Assembly: GCF_027887165.1 (NCBI RefSeq)
Contig: NC_077235.1
Span: 8,439,799-8,503,798, forward strand
Length of the DNA stretch: 64,000 nt
Direction: 5' to 3'
Source of the DNA: Monodelphis domestica
Taxonomy: Eukaryota; Chordata; Mammalia; Didelphimorphia; Didelphidae
In this document: positions 34,095 to 46,630 of the stretch, piece after piece
Position numbering within the stretch: position 1 is the first letter of the stretch
How the letters are laid out: every line of letters starts with the position of its first letter
Position numbers and translations under genes: made by a program
The notes under the pieces: generated by a model
What the model was told of the DNA's origin: nothing
The model's input: the letters and a program-made list of their open reading frames with translations, nothing else
Databases searched by the model: none

Positions 34095-34975
34095 TAACTG
34101 AAGTAAACGGGCCTTGTTATTAACCCACAAAGACATATCCATCAACTCTTTTCTTAAGCCACATACCAGCACTCACCACTTCTGAGTGGTTCAAAACTAC
34201 TCCCAGAAGTCTTCATCAATGAACCTGTCCACTGACTTCTAAAGGAAAACACATACAAGTTCTTATTCTATTCTCTTCCAGATGCTCAGTATAAAGGCCC
34301 AGCCCAGAATGAGAAATGGCTCAGATGACAAGGCACAAAGGGCCCAAGATTCCAGCCACCTCACACCATGGTCCCAGGCAGTAGCCCAGGCTAAAGACAC
34401 CAAGCCTTGAAGCTCATATCCTAATACACTGATGGATGTGGGGGTTCTTCAATGTATGTAGATACTTTCCCAGAGACCCAGATTCCAAGGCATCCAGGCC
34501 TGCCCACTCTGGGCTATCAACCACGGCAGTCCTAATTTCACTACAGGGAATAGTTCTAGTATGCTGGGGGTCCTTCCTCCTGCCATCCTGAGACCCTCAC
34601 AAAACACAGGAGCCATCTGTGGGTAATATCAGGTCATCATGACTCTCATCACATGACCAGCTCATGTACTTTTTCAATCGGTCCTTATTTGCAATATATT
34701 GCTGCCATACAAAAAAGTAAAGCACTTTAAGGGTCAGAAATCTTCGTCACAATAAGTCAAGGAAGGAGAGAGTATGTCTCAAGACCCCCACATTAAAAAT
34801 GAGGAATATGAGGCCCAGAAAGGTGACGCGTGTCCAGATAGTCCCCACTCTCATGGAGCTTATATTCTCAGAGGGAGGGTACAACATGTGTGATGATAAG
34901 CAAAGGCAAAGAAAATAGAAAATTAAATGAAATCACTTCCAGCAGTCAAGAGACCTGACAAGTGGGGAGCTCAGA
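34095..34975. other. No gene seen
   Basis: Unassigned DNA with a possible antisense MIR core near 34795-34830. No supported frame. Confidence 0.4.
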
Positions 34976-34979
34976 AAAG

Positions 34980-35240
34980 CCAAATAAAGCAGGGGGTACC
35001 TGAAGGAGGCCAGGAGTGCCTTCCAGGCCAGACTGACAAAAGCCTGGAAGTGGGAGATGGAATTCTGTCTATGGGGGTGGGGGGGAGTGGGTGAAGAGAA
35101 GGAGTATGAAACCACTGGAAAGGTGAAAGGGAATCAAAGTGTGGAGGCCTTCCAGTGCCAGGCTTCAGTCTTTGCTCCTAGGGACAAGTGGCACCAGCTA
35201 AAGATTTATGAGGAGGGGGATAATGTAGTCAGAAACACTT
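34980..35240 (-). mobile_element. L2 LINE remnant, antisense
   Basis: CCTGAAGGAGGCCAGGAGTGCCTTCCAGG and GCTAAAGATTTATGAGGAGGGGGATAATGTAGTCAGAAAC resemble the reverse L2 3' UTR. Confidence 0.5.
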
Positions 35241-35381
35241 TTCTTTTGTTTGTTTTTTTGACCTGCACAATCAGTCCAATTAATAAGCATTTGTTAAGCA
35301 CTTACTATGTGCCAGGTGCTATGCCAAGTACTGTGATACAAAGGGAAAAATAGTCAGTACTAGGGAGAAAGAGTATCAATT

Positions 35382-36349
35382 TGTTACAAGGGAATCACTT
35401 TAAAAGACTGATATATATTAATTTAAGGTCGCCAAGGAATCAGCTATGTAATTCCTAAATGAAAAACTCAAGTCAGCCGTCAGCCCTTTTTGGAGTTTAA
35501 TTACAATAGGAGCAAGAAAGGAATTAGAGATATATATAGAGAGAGAGAAAAGGGGAGAGAAGGGAATAGGGCTTAAATACCCCTTCTGTTTAGGCTGGGC
35601 CAAAAGGCCCAAGCCCTTAGATAGCTGGGGCAAAGAAAAGAGATCAGTCCCTATTACTCACGTGTCCAAAATGGAGAAACAGTCTCAGAGGCCCCCACCT
35701 TCAGCTTCCTTCAGAGCAAGCTCCTCCGTGCCCAGGAACAACCCCGACCAAAAAAAAACACCACCCCCCCAGTCTCCAGACCCTCCTATCTTTAAGGACA
35801 CCATCCAAGTTGCCTCCCCTCAGTCCTCACATCTACCAATCACTCTTCATCAATTTCCCTGTCAATGGAGGCTCTCGCTTAACCCAGGACCGCCCAGAGG
35901 TTTCTGGCTTTTGCACATGTCTTTTGAAGGTCATATTTTTCAAATGATTAAATCTATACTCCTTTGCTACAGCCCTTTCTAAATCCTGTTAACTTGAGTA
36001 TGGTAGAGATTGGAATAATTAAATTTTGATCTAGGCTGCAGCCCTTACTCAATCCTATTAGGACTGAATAGGGTGGAGATTGATTCCAAGTGTCTCCATT
36101 GTATCAATTCTAAATCAATCAAGACTCAAAGAAATTCCTGTTCTATGCTTAAGCATAGGTCAAAGTCCTTTCCATTGTTCAGCAAAGGGTTTCTGTCCTA
36201 AAGTAATCTTAAGAAGGGAAGAGAAGGAACCTCCCATGCCAATGGAGTTCCCATTCCAATAGACTATCAGTAAGAAATTTTCCAAGTATGAAATATCCCA
36301 ATGGTGAAATTTTCAACAATTATAAGTCTAAGGAAATTTGAGGTTTACA
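35382..36349 (-). mobile_element. 3' LTR of a truncated gamma-type ERV
   Basis: Read on the minus strand it starts TGTAAACC (36349) and ends TTGTAACA (35382). It is homologous to the solo LTR at 10530-11517. Just outside its 5' side, on the minus strand, is AGGGGGGATTG, the polypurine tract that primes plus-strand synthesis. This fixes the boundary with the retroviral interior. A fossil; the matching 5' LTR is not present in the window. Confidence 0.85.
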
Positions 36350-38757
36350 ATCCCCCCTGATGATCATTGGGAGACTAGTCTCCCCATTGATCATTTAACA
36401 TAATCATTTTGTAGTTCTAAATTCACTTCTAACTAAAGATATACACAATATTCAATTTTCTAAGAGAAATTAGAATAGTGAGAGAGGAAATAGAAAAGAA
36501 AAGAAAGCAAAACCAATGTTTGCTAGGCGCATTGACAGAAAGCCAAATTAGGGGCAGTCCCTTTTGGCATAAATGTTACAATAAATGTTCAATCAAAAGT
36601 TCAGTCCAATCAATCACATCCAAAGTTCATTCTTGATCTTCTTGATGAAGTGTAGGTTTTTGGCATCTTTCTGCAACAGTTCATTCTCTGGATATAAAAG
36701 TTTCAAGCTTCTTTCTTGAAGATCTTTTCTTGAACAAAATCAAAATCTTTGAATTTTTTATAAAAGTAAAATCTTAAACAAAAGTCTTGGATTTTTATAA
36801 AAATAAAATCTCAAACAAAAAAAATTCAAAAATTCTTAGATTTTAAATTAAAATACAATCCCCCCTGAAGTAAGTATTTAAAAAAAATATATCAAGTTTA
36901 GCTCAGAATGCAATGTTCAGTTATGGGGGTGTATGTGTCAATTATCAAAAGAATAGAAAAATAATCAAAAACATAAGAAAATTTCAAAATAGACCTTGTA
37001 TAGGTCCAGTTTAAAGTAATTTCTATCCCACAAGTATGTAGGACAGAATGCAGTAATATTTCACTTAGCCATTTGTAGCCAAGACTACAGGAAGTTGCCA
37101 TAATATAAGAAGAAAAGAATTAGAATTCTATTTTGATGGGGAAATGTCATTCCCTTGTCTGATTTTTTTTTCCTTCAGAGATATAGGGAGCCAGCATGAT
37201 AGTCAAGCTTTGTACTTGTTTGAGTACTTCGAAAGGAGTGTAGATACAAGGAAGTCCTACGACTTAAACATAAGTTAAGCGTCGCAACCTTGAGTCTCAC
37301 TTTAATATTTCATGTGTGCTCTATTGGCACTATTCAGGTTTAGTCTGTGCTCCTTGTTTTTATCCCTTTTCCTGGAATCAGACACAAACATTAATCACAG
37401 TCCTATAATATTTTATCAATAAATGGCAGGTTCCGATAGTTTAAAGCTTTTAGGCATATATTGATATTATAGCAAGAGTATATATATTAACTTGTATTAC
37501 TGCAGGGAAAAAATATTAATATTAATTATGTGTACCTTCAGTACAAAAAATGAGAAAAAAAATCAAATATTCTGATAAAAAATAAAAGAAAAGAAATAAG
37601 AAAAAATAAGAAAAAAAATCAGTAATTCAATATATTCTTGAAAGAAAAAAAACCAGCATCCATTTGTCTATGGATTATTATCTCCAATTCTTATGATAAG
37701 ATAGAGTCACAATTCATATGATAAGATAGAGTTAATCAGTCTCAGCAGAAGATGCTTTCTTCACATGTGAGCAGTGAATCCAAGAGTCTCTTTCTCCAAT
37801 CTTTATAGATGTTGGAGTAGTTAATAATATTTGGAATGGTCCTTCCCATGAAGGTTCAGTTGCTCCAGTTCGCTTGAAATTCTTGATATAAACTTTATCT
37901 CCTGGGTTCAGGTCATGCAGAGAAAAGTCTAATGGTCCAGCTTGTACTGCAGCTCCGGATTCATGAAGTTCACGTAGTTTGTGCTGTAACTCCTGTATAT
38001 AGGAAGCAATAGTAATATCTCCCCCTAATAGCGATGTATAAGCCGGGGAGAAAGGCTTAGCCTGTATAGGCGGATGTCCAAAAAGCATCTCAAATGGTGA
38101 AATATGTAAGTCTCCTCTAGGCCTGCTTCTAAGATAAAATAGGGCCAGAGGGAGAATTTCAGGCCATTTTAAATGGGTCTCAGTGCATAATTTGCCAATC
38201 ATAGTCTTAAGTTCTTTATTCATCCTCTCCACTTGGCCTGAGCTCGGGGGGTGATATGGAACATGGAATTTTGGAGTTATCCCCAAGCAAGAATATATTT
38301 GATTTAAGACAGAATCGGTAAAATGACTCCCTCTATCGGAGTCAATACGTGCTGGTAGGCCAAAACGAGGGATAATTTCTTTTAAAAGTATCTTTGCAAC
38401 AAAATCTGCTGTGGCTCGGGTTGTAGGAAATGCTTCCGGCCATCTGGTTAGTTGATCTACAATTACTAGACAAAATTTATAACGTCCAGCTTTTGGCATT
38501 GTAATGAAATCTATCTGTAGATGTTCAAAAGGTGTGTAAGCCAGAGGACGTCCCCCAAAGGCTTTTCCACGATATGCATGTTGGTTATATGCCTGGCAAA
38601 TAGGGCAGGCTGAACATACTTTAGAGGCTACAGTAGTTATACCAGGGGCTATCCATACTCTCTTGACAGAGTCTACGATGCCCTGGGTGCCAAAATGACC
38701 ATTTTTATGAATAGATTGGCAAATTTGGTTATAGAAACTTTGAGGTTTACAAATTGG
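36350..38757 (-). mobile_element. Truncated gamma-type ERV interior (pol end and beyond)
   Basis: The minus strand holds the end of pol with a gammaretrovirus-like integrase (37732-38763 as an open frame). About 1.4 kb of post-pol sequence follows, in which I recognise no envelope, and then the polypurine tract and 3' LTR. Everything upstream of the integrase start, including gag, protease, reverse transcriptase and the 5' LTR, is absent. The join with host MIR sequence is near 38758. The element is a broken fossil fragment. Confidence 0.85.
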
Positions 38758-38763
38758 AATCAC
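37732..38763 (-). pseudogene. ERV integrase region (fossil pol fragment)
   Basis: This pol fragment resembles the integrase of gamma-type retroviruses. A zinc-binding-type N-terminus contains CSACPICQAY. The catalytic core is recognised by FEHLQIDFITMPKAGRY, IDSDRGSHFTDSV and PPSSGQVERMNKELK, and the C-terminal part contains WEGPFQILLTTPTSIKI and WIHCSHVKKA, as in murine leukaemia virus relatives. It is a detached remnant with no other enzyme domains in place, so it is listed as a fossil and not as a working gene. Confidence 0.88.
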
Positions 38764-38895
38764 AGACTCAAAAATTTATGAATGGAAAGAGGTCTCAGAG
38801 ATCATGTCATCCAATCTGTTCATTTTACAAATGAGGAAACTGAGGCCCATTGAGGAGACACGTCGCACAAATACAAAACTGGCCCTAAAAGTCAG
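38758..38895 (-). mobile_element. MIR-type remnant, antisense
   Basis: AGGTCTCAGAGATCATGTCATCCAATC and CATTTTACAAATGAGGAAACTGAGGCCCATTGAGG match the reverse MIR-type segment. It abuts the ERV fragment. Confidence 0.72.
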
Positions 38896-38899
38896 ACCT

Positions 38900-39675
38900 C
38901 TTGCTTCTTTTCCCTCCAAACTGTCGTGAGCTGAGAGGGATTGATTTCAGCTTGGTATATTGGGCCAAGGACTACATGGGCTACAGAGTCAAGGCTCTCT
39001 AAAGTAGGTAGGAAGCTTGATAGAACCGGAGGCTACAAGTCTTTATAGCAATAGCCTCCAGGAAGGGAAAGTGAGCCAGACACTGAAAATATGTTTGAAT
39101 ATGAGGCAAAATGGAAGAACAAAGAAGAATGTGGTGAGAATTTTCCCCCTGTACATTATTCATGATAAATGACCTCATTTCACATCACAGGTGGGCTGAG
39201 ATGACAGAAGCCCCTCTGGTACTGTGAGTACAGCCTAACTGGTCTCCTGTCTCCCTGGAGTGCCCTGCTGGAGAGGCTAGAGCAGGGCCTGGCACTCACT
39301 GCGGTAATGAGTGAGAAATCAGTTCGTTTCTAATCACTGCTGTCACCCTGTAATGGCCAAGCCTTGATGTGTTAAGCCTGGTCTTGCCCAGGCTGGGTTT
39401 TCCTGATTACCTACTGGAATCTGCCACCACTCTGCTGTGGCTTCGTTGTGACTTGGGATCTGCATCTCTGCAAGAAATGTCTATACCCACCAATGAGCCC
39501 CAAGATCCCCAGGTGCATTAGGATTTAAGCCTGAGGTCCTTAGCCTAGGCTACTGCCTAGAGCGGAGGTAGAGGGTGGCTGGCGTAACAGGCCCTTTATG
39601 TTCTGGAGTCAAATGGAGACACCACAACACCTAAAAGGTAAAAGGCCATCTCATGAACAAATTAGAGGAGCAGGG
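38900..39675. other. No gene seen; partly repeat-poor
   Basis: The part 39160-39420 shows no repeat signature. No supported open frame. Confidence 0.4.
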
Positions 39676-39679
39676 AAGG

Positions 39680-40317
39680 AAATCGCTTTGGCAACTACCA
39701 ATAGAGGAAGAATTCTTGGCCTAACTAGGGATAGAGTGTGATCAAACAGAAAATGGACACTTCGATTACATAAAAGCCAAACCTTTTTGCTTAAACTAAG
39801 TCAATGAAGCTAAAATTAGAAAGGACAGTTAGCTGGGGAAAAATCTTTGCAACAAGTTCCTCTGATAAAGGGCGTGTTTCAAAAACACTGGAGGAGCCAA
39901 TTCCAATCAAGAAGAATAAAAGTGAGTCCCCATTAGATAACTAGTTAAAGAATATGTACAAGTAGTGTATAAAAGATCATTTTAAACTAGCAAGAGGCAT
40001 ATGAAAAGGTGCTCTAAATTCCTTAATAAGCAGAGAAGGGTCGACTGAAACAACTCCGAGGTTCTACCTCACAACCATCAGTCTGGCACAGATGCCCAAA
40101 AAGGAAAACGTTAAGTGTTGGGAGAGGCAGAGAAAAAATAAGCAAGTACACAGCTGGTGGAGCTGTGAATTGGTCTAACTCTTCTGGAGGAAGCCACAGA
40201 GTGAAAATCCTTTGACTCAGTGTCACCACTACTAGTTCCACAAAAAGAGAGATTTACCCAGACAAAATATTTAGAGCTGCTCTCCCTGTTGCAGAAAAAA
40301 ATAATAAGTGTAAACAA
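39680..40317 (+). mobile_element. Old L1 ORF2 3' fragment
   Basis: TTGCTTAAACTAAGTCAATGAAGC, CAGTTAGCTGGGGAAAAATCTTTGCAAC, GGCATATGAAAAGGTGCTCTAAATTCC, AACAACTCCGAGGTTCTACCTCAC and CAGCTGGTGGAGCTGTGAATTGGTC follow the L1 ORF2 order seen at 7065-7480. Strongly decayed; interrupted by the LTR at 40318. Confidence 0.8.
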
Positions 40318-40859
40318 TGTGGGACTCTAGGTTTACCTCGCACCCCCAAATTATAGAAGTGCTGCAGGTCAAACTATAAGCAGGAAAATTTCCTTTGCTT
40401 CCTTGCATTCTTGTTAAGGCTAAGGAGGGTAACCCTGAAACTTCAAAGGCTAATGATCAGAAAGACCCTTGAGAGAATTATCCTCCTTGGACTCTCCCCT
40501 AGATTTCTAGATGGAAACAGAGATATACCTCCAGGTCATGCTTTGATACCATCAGGCTGTACCTAAAACATCTTCCCCTAAACTATGAGGGTCACCCCCA
40601 TTGTCTTCAGGACATAAGACACCACTCTGAACCCAGTCAGGTGACAAACCCGAAAGACATTTGTGAGTTCATAGCCTCCTCAAGTCATGCATCATCTGTG
40701 AAAGAGTATAAAAATCCCAGAACTGATCTCAAAGAGGTGGCTTTCCATCAATGCTGTCCTCCCAGCCAAATTAACAATTTCTAAGCTAAGTTCTAGAGTC
40801 TTGCATTATTGCAAAGGGTAGCTATCCCGACCCCAAGGGTCTGCCTCAAGTCCCCCACA
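40318..40859 (+). mobile_element. Solo ERV-type LTR
   Basis: It starts TGTGGGACTC and ends CCCCCACA, so it has TG...CA ends. The flanks are ACAA (40314-40317) and ATAA (40860-40863), a 4-bp duplication with one change. Over its length it is homologous to the LTR at 32690-33205. A TATAAA box is near 40708. Inserted next to or within the old L1 remnant. No interior; a fossil. Confidence 0.75.
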
Positions 40860-40898
40860 ATAAAAGGGGTGCTCATTAGTATGGGAACAGACAGTCAA

Positions 40899-41458
40899 TG
40901 TCAAATCTGGACATCGCAGTTTTACCCCTGCCCTGTGAGAAACCTTAGTCCCAGGCACACTTGTTTTGGGTTGAATTATAGACCTTAAATTGTTTGGGTA
41001 TCCTAGGGTGGGTGAGGTCTGCAGACAGAGTGTAAATGTTGAGTGCCATTATTGATTTTAGAAGCTTCTCCCTTTGTATTAAATGGCTCTCAGGAAGCCC
41101 AGTTCTTAGTTTGACCCTTTCCTTTGTAATTGCTCTAGTTGGCTGCTCCCTGATTCCCCTGAGACTGGCTGCAATCTCTTTGCAGCCTGTTTGCAGTTTG
41201 TCTATGCAGGCTTGCAGTACCAAGTTCTCCAGAGAGTATAAAAGAGCCCCAAGTTCTGGCCCTCTTCAGAATTGGCATCTAGTGTGGTGACTTATCCCAG
41301 GGATACGTCCCCAGAGTCCCCAGGGCGTAGGCTCTGTGTAGATCTTGGTGCTGGGTACTGTGTGGTGGCCAAATATTGGACCTATCCCTATCCTGATTAA
41401 AGACTTGGGTTTTCTGACTATATAATAGTTCTGTGTTTTTTCCAAGTTACCCTATGTT
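40899..41458 (+). mobile_element. 5' LTR of an ERV-like element
   Basis: It starts TGTCAAATCTGGACATC. A TATAAAAG promoter box is near 41239 and an ATTAAA-type signal near 41396. It ends near TTGGCA. TGGTGGGATACGAAGTGGG follows, in the place of a primer-binding site. The first ~105 bases recur at 48532-48637 next to a polypurine tract, which supports reading the two as the LTRs of one element. Family not assigned. Confidence 0.65.
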
Positions 41459-41871
41459 GGCAATGGTGGGATACGAAGTGGGAGCTGCCTGTTACCAGAC
41501 TTCATTTGAGGTTCCAAGTCAGGAATTCTGTTATCAGATTGGCTGGGCTAAGTGACCACGCTAAGATAAAGAACACAATCTCCTGGATTTGGAAATGTAA
41601 GCTACTCTTCAATCAGGAGGTGAATGGCCACCATAGTTATATGGGGGTCCACTAGACCCAAAAGCTACCCGGGGGCTTTTGTGGAGGCCTAGGGCCCCTA
41701 GCAGGGCTGCTGTGGAAAGGACAGGTGACCGAGGGATTTTCTGGAATATAAATGTGCTCATGGTTGGCAGAGGTTGCCGAAATCAGACCCTGAGCATTTT
41801 TTCTTTTTGGCCAAAATGGAGTCCAGTTCAACCGCACTGCAAGCTCCACACACATGTGGCTATGCTTTTGG

Positions 41872-41872
<1 letters not shown>

Positions 41873-41927
<55 letters not shown>
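41873..41927 (+). repeat. (TG)n microsatellite
   Basis: About 27 uninterrupted TG units. It makes artificial Cys-Val frames on + and Thr-His frames on -. Confidence 0.95.
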
Positions 41928-41930
<3 letters not shown>

Positions 41931-42909
41931 AGAAGCAGTATCCCTGTGAGGAGTAAGAGTCAGGACAGTGTAGTTCAGATAAGAGATGAAATAGCTGTGA
42001 GAAAGTATCTGTGGAAATGGTGATCTGAACATCTGGAATGGGAAGCTGAGCTGGAGGGTTCAGCTGAAGTGTTGGGTAACTGGTTTGAAGTAACTGAGAC
42101 ACAGAAAGGCTCTTCCTAGCTTGAAATGCCGTGGCTTAAGGTTTACATGGCTGTACAGTTTTGACAGAAAAAAAGCTTCTCACAGAAGCTTAAGAACTCA
42201 AGTTCTGGGTCTCTTCTGGATCCTCTTAGGGGTTTTGCCTATGTCATATCTAATGTATTTCCTAAATGGAGGTTTCTCAGATAATCTAAAATGCTTGCAA
42301 TTTAAATGTTAGCCCCCAAAGTCTAAAGTCCTACTAACATCTGATTCCTCCCCAAGTGGCAATGTGGCTATGGAAATATCCAGCAGGAGACCAGAGGAGG
42401 TCCAGGATTCATCATTTTAAATTCTAATCCTTTCTTCCCAGCTTTGGCAAGTTGACGTGAAAAACACTACATATGAACAGCAGTTAATTTTTAATGATGT
42501 CGGTAATGAAATGCATTTTATTCTCAGTATTAGCGCTTTGATTTCAGTACTATCATTTTACATTTTTGTTAAGCTGTTATTTATTCCAAAGAATAGCATT
42601 ATTCCAAGTTGACGTGTTTGTTCGGGAGGTCAGAAAGTTCATTTCAGTTTGGTTAACTGCAGACCTGACAAGTTATTGTGCTGTTGTGAACGGACAAGAA
42701 ATATTTGGGGAAAGGCTTTGTGTTTAAATGGTAAGAAAAACCCTGAGCATTTCACATTGACCAACCAATTACCTCTTAGCTGAAGTTTCAGCCTTAGATT
42801 AAAGGAGATTAAGAGCAGAGCTGGGGAAATGCAATTTTTTTGCAGCCACGGGTGAAATTAGAGTAAGAAGCAAAAAAATAGAGATAGAGAGCTATTGGAA
42901 TGTAAGTAC

Positions 42910-44702
42910 TAAAGAGGTAAGAGAAGTGAATGAAATCTTAGAAAAATTACAATTAATAGATATGTGGAGAAAAATAAAAAGGGACAAAAAGGACTACACC
43001 TTCCTTTCAGCAACACATGGTACATTCACAAAGAGTGCCCATGCACTAAGGCATAAAAACATAAAACAAGTACAAAAGAGCAGAAATAATAAATGCAAAA
43101 TTTTCAGATCATAATACAATAAAAATAATGACTAAGGGTCCACAGAGAAGTAAATCAAAAATTAATTGAAAATTAAATATGACTGTCCAAAATAGGTTAG
43201 TCAAGGAACAAATCATAGAAATAATTAATAATTTCATTGAAGACAGTGACAATGATGAGATATCCTATCAGATTCATAGGAGGCAACCAAAGCAGTACTC
43301 AGGGGGAAATTTATATCCTTGAGGATATATATTAACAAAGTAGAGAGGGATTATGTCCTATTACATGGCAATAAATATGGCAATCTAGGTAATATGGATG
43401 AATATTTACAAAAATATAAATTGCCTAGACTTACAGAGGAAGAAATAAAATACATCATAAATAATCCCATATCAGAAAAAGAAATTGAACAAGCCAGCAA
43501 AGAACTCCCTAAGAAAAAATCCCCAGGGCCTGATGGATTCACAAGTGAATTCTAACTAACATTCAAAGAACAGCTAATCCCAATACTATACAAACTATTT
43601 GACATAATAAGCAAAGAAGGAGTTCTACCAAACTCCTTTTATGACACAAACATGGTACTGATTCCAAAACCAGGCAGGTCAAAAACGGAGAAAGAAAACT
43701 ATAGACCAATCTCCTTAATGAATATAGATGCAAAAATCTTAAATAGGATACTAGCAAAAAGAGCCCAGGAAGGGATCACGAGGATTATTCACTATGACCA
43801 GGTAGGATTCATACCAGGAATGCAAGGATGGTTCAGTATTAGAAAAACCATCAACATGATTGAGCATATTAACAAGCAAACTGACAAAAATCACACGATT
43901 ATCTCAATAGATGCAGAAAAAGCCGACAGAATACAACATTCATTCCTATTAAAAACACTAGAAAGGATAGGAACAGAAGGGCCTCTCCTCGAAATCATCC
44001 GCACGATATATCTAAAAGCATCAGCAAGCATCATCTGCAATTGGGATGAACTGGGAGCCTTTCAAATGAGAGGAGGAAAGAAACGGGGGTGCCGGGGATC
44101 GCCTCCCTGATTTAACATTGCACTAGAAACCCTAGGCGGAGCAATGAGAGAAGGAAAAAGAGAGTGAAGGTATGAAAACAGGCAACGAGGAGGCCAAGCT
44201 ATGGGCCCTCGCAGATGATGTGATGCTGGACTTCCAAGTGAATCCTAGACCGTCAACCACAGAGCCCGGGAAAATAATCCACAACTTCAGCAGAGTTGCA
44301 GGATACCAAATCAACCCACATCAGTCATCAGCGTTTCTCTACCTCCAACACATCGCTGCAGCAAGATGGAGAAAGAGAAATCCCATTGAAAATCACCCTA
44401 GACAATACAAAATACTTAGGAATCTACGCACCAAGACAAACACAGGAGCTATATGAACACAACAACAAAACACTTTCCACACAATTAAAACAAGATCTAA
44501 ACAACTGGTAAAAAAATGATTGCTCGGGGTAGGAAGAGCTAACATAATACAAATGACAATCCTACCCAAATTAATTTACTTATTTAGAGCCATACCCATT
44601 GAACTAACAAGAAACCTTTTTACTGAATTAGAAAAAAAACATAATAAAGTCCATTTGGAAGAACAAAAGATCAAGAGTATCAGTGGAAATAATGGGAAAA
44701 AA
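42910..44702 (+). mobile_element. L1 ORF2 internal fragment
   Basis: It matches the full-length L1 from endonuclease (EVNEILEKLQLIDMWRKI, compare 4540) through the reverse-transcriptase motifs ([11 protein letters not shown] near 43525, SIDAEKA near 43908) to [11 protein letters not shown] near 44690. It stops inside ORF2 at an A-rich stretch corresponding to about 6625 in the full copy. Frames are broken many times. AATGTAA occurs near 42900 and near 44702, a possible short duplication. Confidence 0.9.
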
Positions 44703-45824
44703 TGTAATTTAAGTTCTATATTCTGATTTTAATGTAATTTTAAGTTTTTCTTTAAAAATCCTAAATTTTGTGGATGCTGAGAAATCCTTTTGGATTCTAG
44801 TTATTTAGAAGTAAAAGTCATACATTGCAGCTGGATTTGGGGAGTTTTTTAGGTAAATTTTCCAGAGCTGCAACAATAACACGGATAGGTTTTGTTTTTT
44901 TAAAAGGACTAGCAAATCCTGATGATTGTTTTTACTAAGGGTGATTCACCTTCATTTCTTCTTTTTAATTCTGAGATACTGGCCTGATTTAACTTCTGCC
45001 TTTGAGTATCATTTTTCTCTGATAAAGAAGTCCCCACCAGTGTATTCAGTTTTGATTAACCTTTTGTTTTTGTTTCATACATTAAAATTTCCTTTTATTC
45101 TGAACTCACATACACAGAGCATTTTCATACACACAGCAGAACACAAAAGTGGAGTCTATCAAACAGTAGATATTCATTTCATATGGTTTCCTTTTTTTCC
45201 CAAAAGTATAAAATAAATTCTACATGTTATCTGCAAAAAATAAAATAAAAAATAAAAATAAAACAATAGCCCAGATTATTATTAGGAAATAATTTTCCCA
45301 CCAGGGAATTTTCTAGGGGCATCCTGCATTTTATTAATCCACTCCTGGAGTGTAGATGAATTTATCAAAAATTATTCATCTTATTTTTGCTAGATTTTTG
45401 GTAAAAAAGATTTCATTCAGAATTCCTGGAACCATAACTATTATCTCAAGGCACTTCTTAGGGAGCCAAAACCTGAGCAAGATTTTTACAGCCTGGACCC
45501 TGAAGAAAAGAAGTTACCAAAAACATCGCTTCAAGGAACCTCACAGCTACAGAAGAAAGACAGAACCAAGCATCCAAGGGCTATTGGAACTGGATAAGAA
45601 TTCCATTTCTTGTAGTTTTCACTGATTTTTAGAATTCTTAGCATAGCAGATATAAATTTGCCATTTGCCCTTGGAATGCTAATAATATTTAACCCTGAAT
45701 GAGGCCCTTTTAAAGTAGAGAACCTAGAAACAAAAAGAGCTAGTTTTCATATCTAGAGTAGGAAAGGTTCAACTAGTAGCATTTTACTTTGTTAGGCGTT
45801 TTAATGTAATATCTGTTCATTTGG
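44703..45824. other. Unassigned AT-rich interior of the ERV-like element
   Basis: No L1 match and no retroviral domain. Short frames only. An A-rich (AAATAAA)n run lies near 45236-45264. Confidence 0.4.
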
Positions 45825-45837
45825 AAATGTGCAGCAA

Positions 45838-46617
45838 AAGTCGGGACACTAATGCATTACTGGTGGAGTTGTGAATTGATCCAACCATTCTGGAGGGCAA
45901 TTTGGAACTATGCCCAAAGGGAGCTAAAAGACTGTCTGCCCTTTGATCCAGCCATAGCACTGCTGGGTTTGTACCCCAAAGAGATCATAAGGAAAAAGAC
46001 CTGTACAAGAATATTCATTGCTGCGCTCTTTGTGGTGGCCAAAAATTGGAAAATGAGGGGATGCCCTTCAATTGGGGAATGGCTGAACAAATTGTAATAT
46101 ATGTTGGTGATGGAATACTATTGTGCTAAAAGGAATAATAAAGTGGAGGAATTCCATGGAGACTGGAACGACCTCCAGGAAGTGATGCAGAGTGAGAGGA
46201 GCAGAACCAGGAGAACATTGTACACAGAGACAGATACACTGTGGTACAATCAAATGTAATGGACTTGTACATTAGTGGCAATGCAGTGATCCTGAAGGAG
46301 GGATCTACGAGAAAGAACACGACCCACATTCAGAGGAAAAACGGTGGGAGGAAAAACAGGGAGGAAAAACAACTGTTTGATTACATGGATCGAAGGGATA
46401 TAGCCGGGGATGTGGACTCTAAAGGAACATCCTAGTGCAAACACCAACAACATGGAAATGGGTTCTGATCCAGGACACAAGCAATACCCAGTGGAATTGT
46501 GCGTGGGCTATGGGAAGGGTGGGGGGAGGGAAGGAGGAATAGAAAATGATGTTTGTAACCAAGGAATAATGTTTAAAATTGACCAAATTTAAAAAAGAAA
46601 TTTTAAAAAAGAAAAGA
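45838..46617 (+). mobile_element. 5'-truncated L1 3' end with 13-bp duplication
   Basis: It encodes the ORF2 C-terminus (LMHYWWSCELIQPFWRAIW, IFIAALFVVAKNWKMRGCPS) followed by the 3' UTR and an A-rich tail near 46590-46617. AAATGTGCAGCAA lies at 45825-45837 and again at 46618-46630, a 13-base target duplication. The insertion is therefore a clean event, younger than the ERV-like sequence around it. It keeps the reading frame where the full-length copy at 7550-7647 does not. Confidence 0.93.
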
Positions 46618-46630
46618 AAATGTGCAGCAA

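Noticed and set aside
41679-42032. Frames with poly(Cys-Val) or poly(Thr-His)
   Set aside because: Produced by the (TG)n microsatellite.
42440-42720. Conserved-element candidate inside the ERV-like interior
   Set aside because: It looks repeat-free, but its position between LTR pieces makes decayed ERV sequence the simpler reading.
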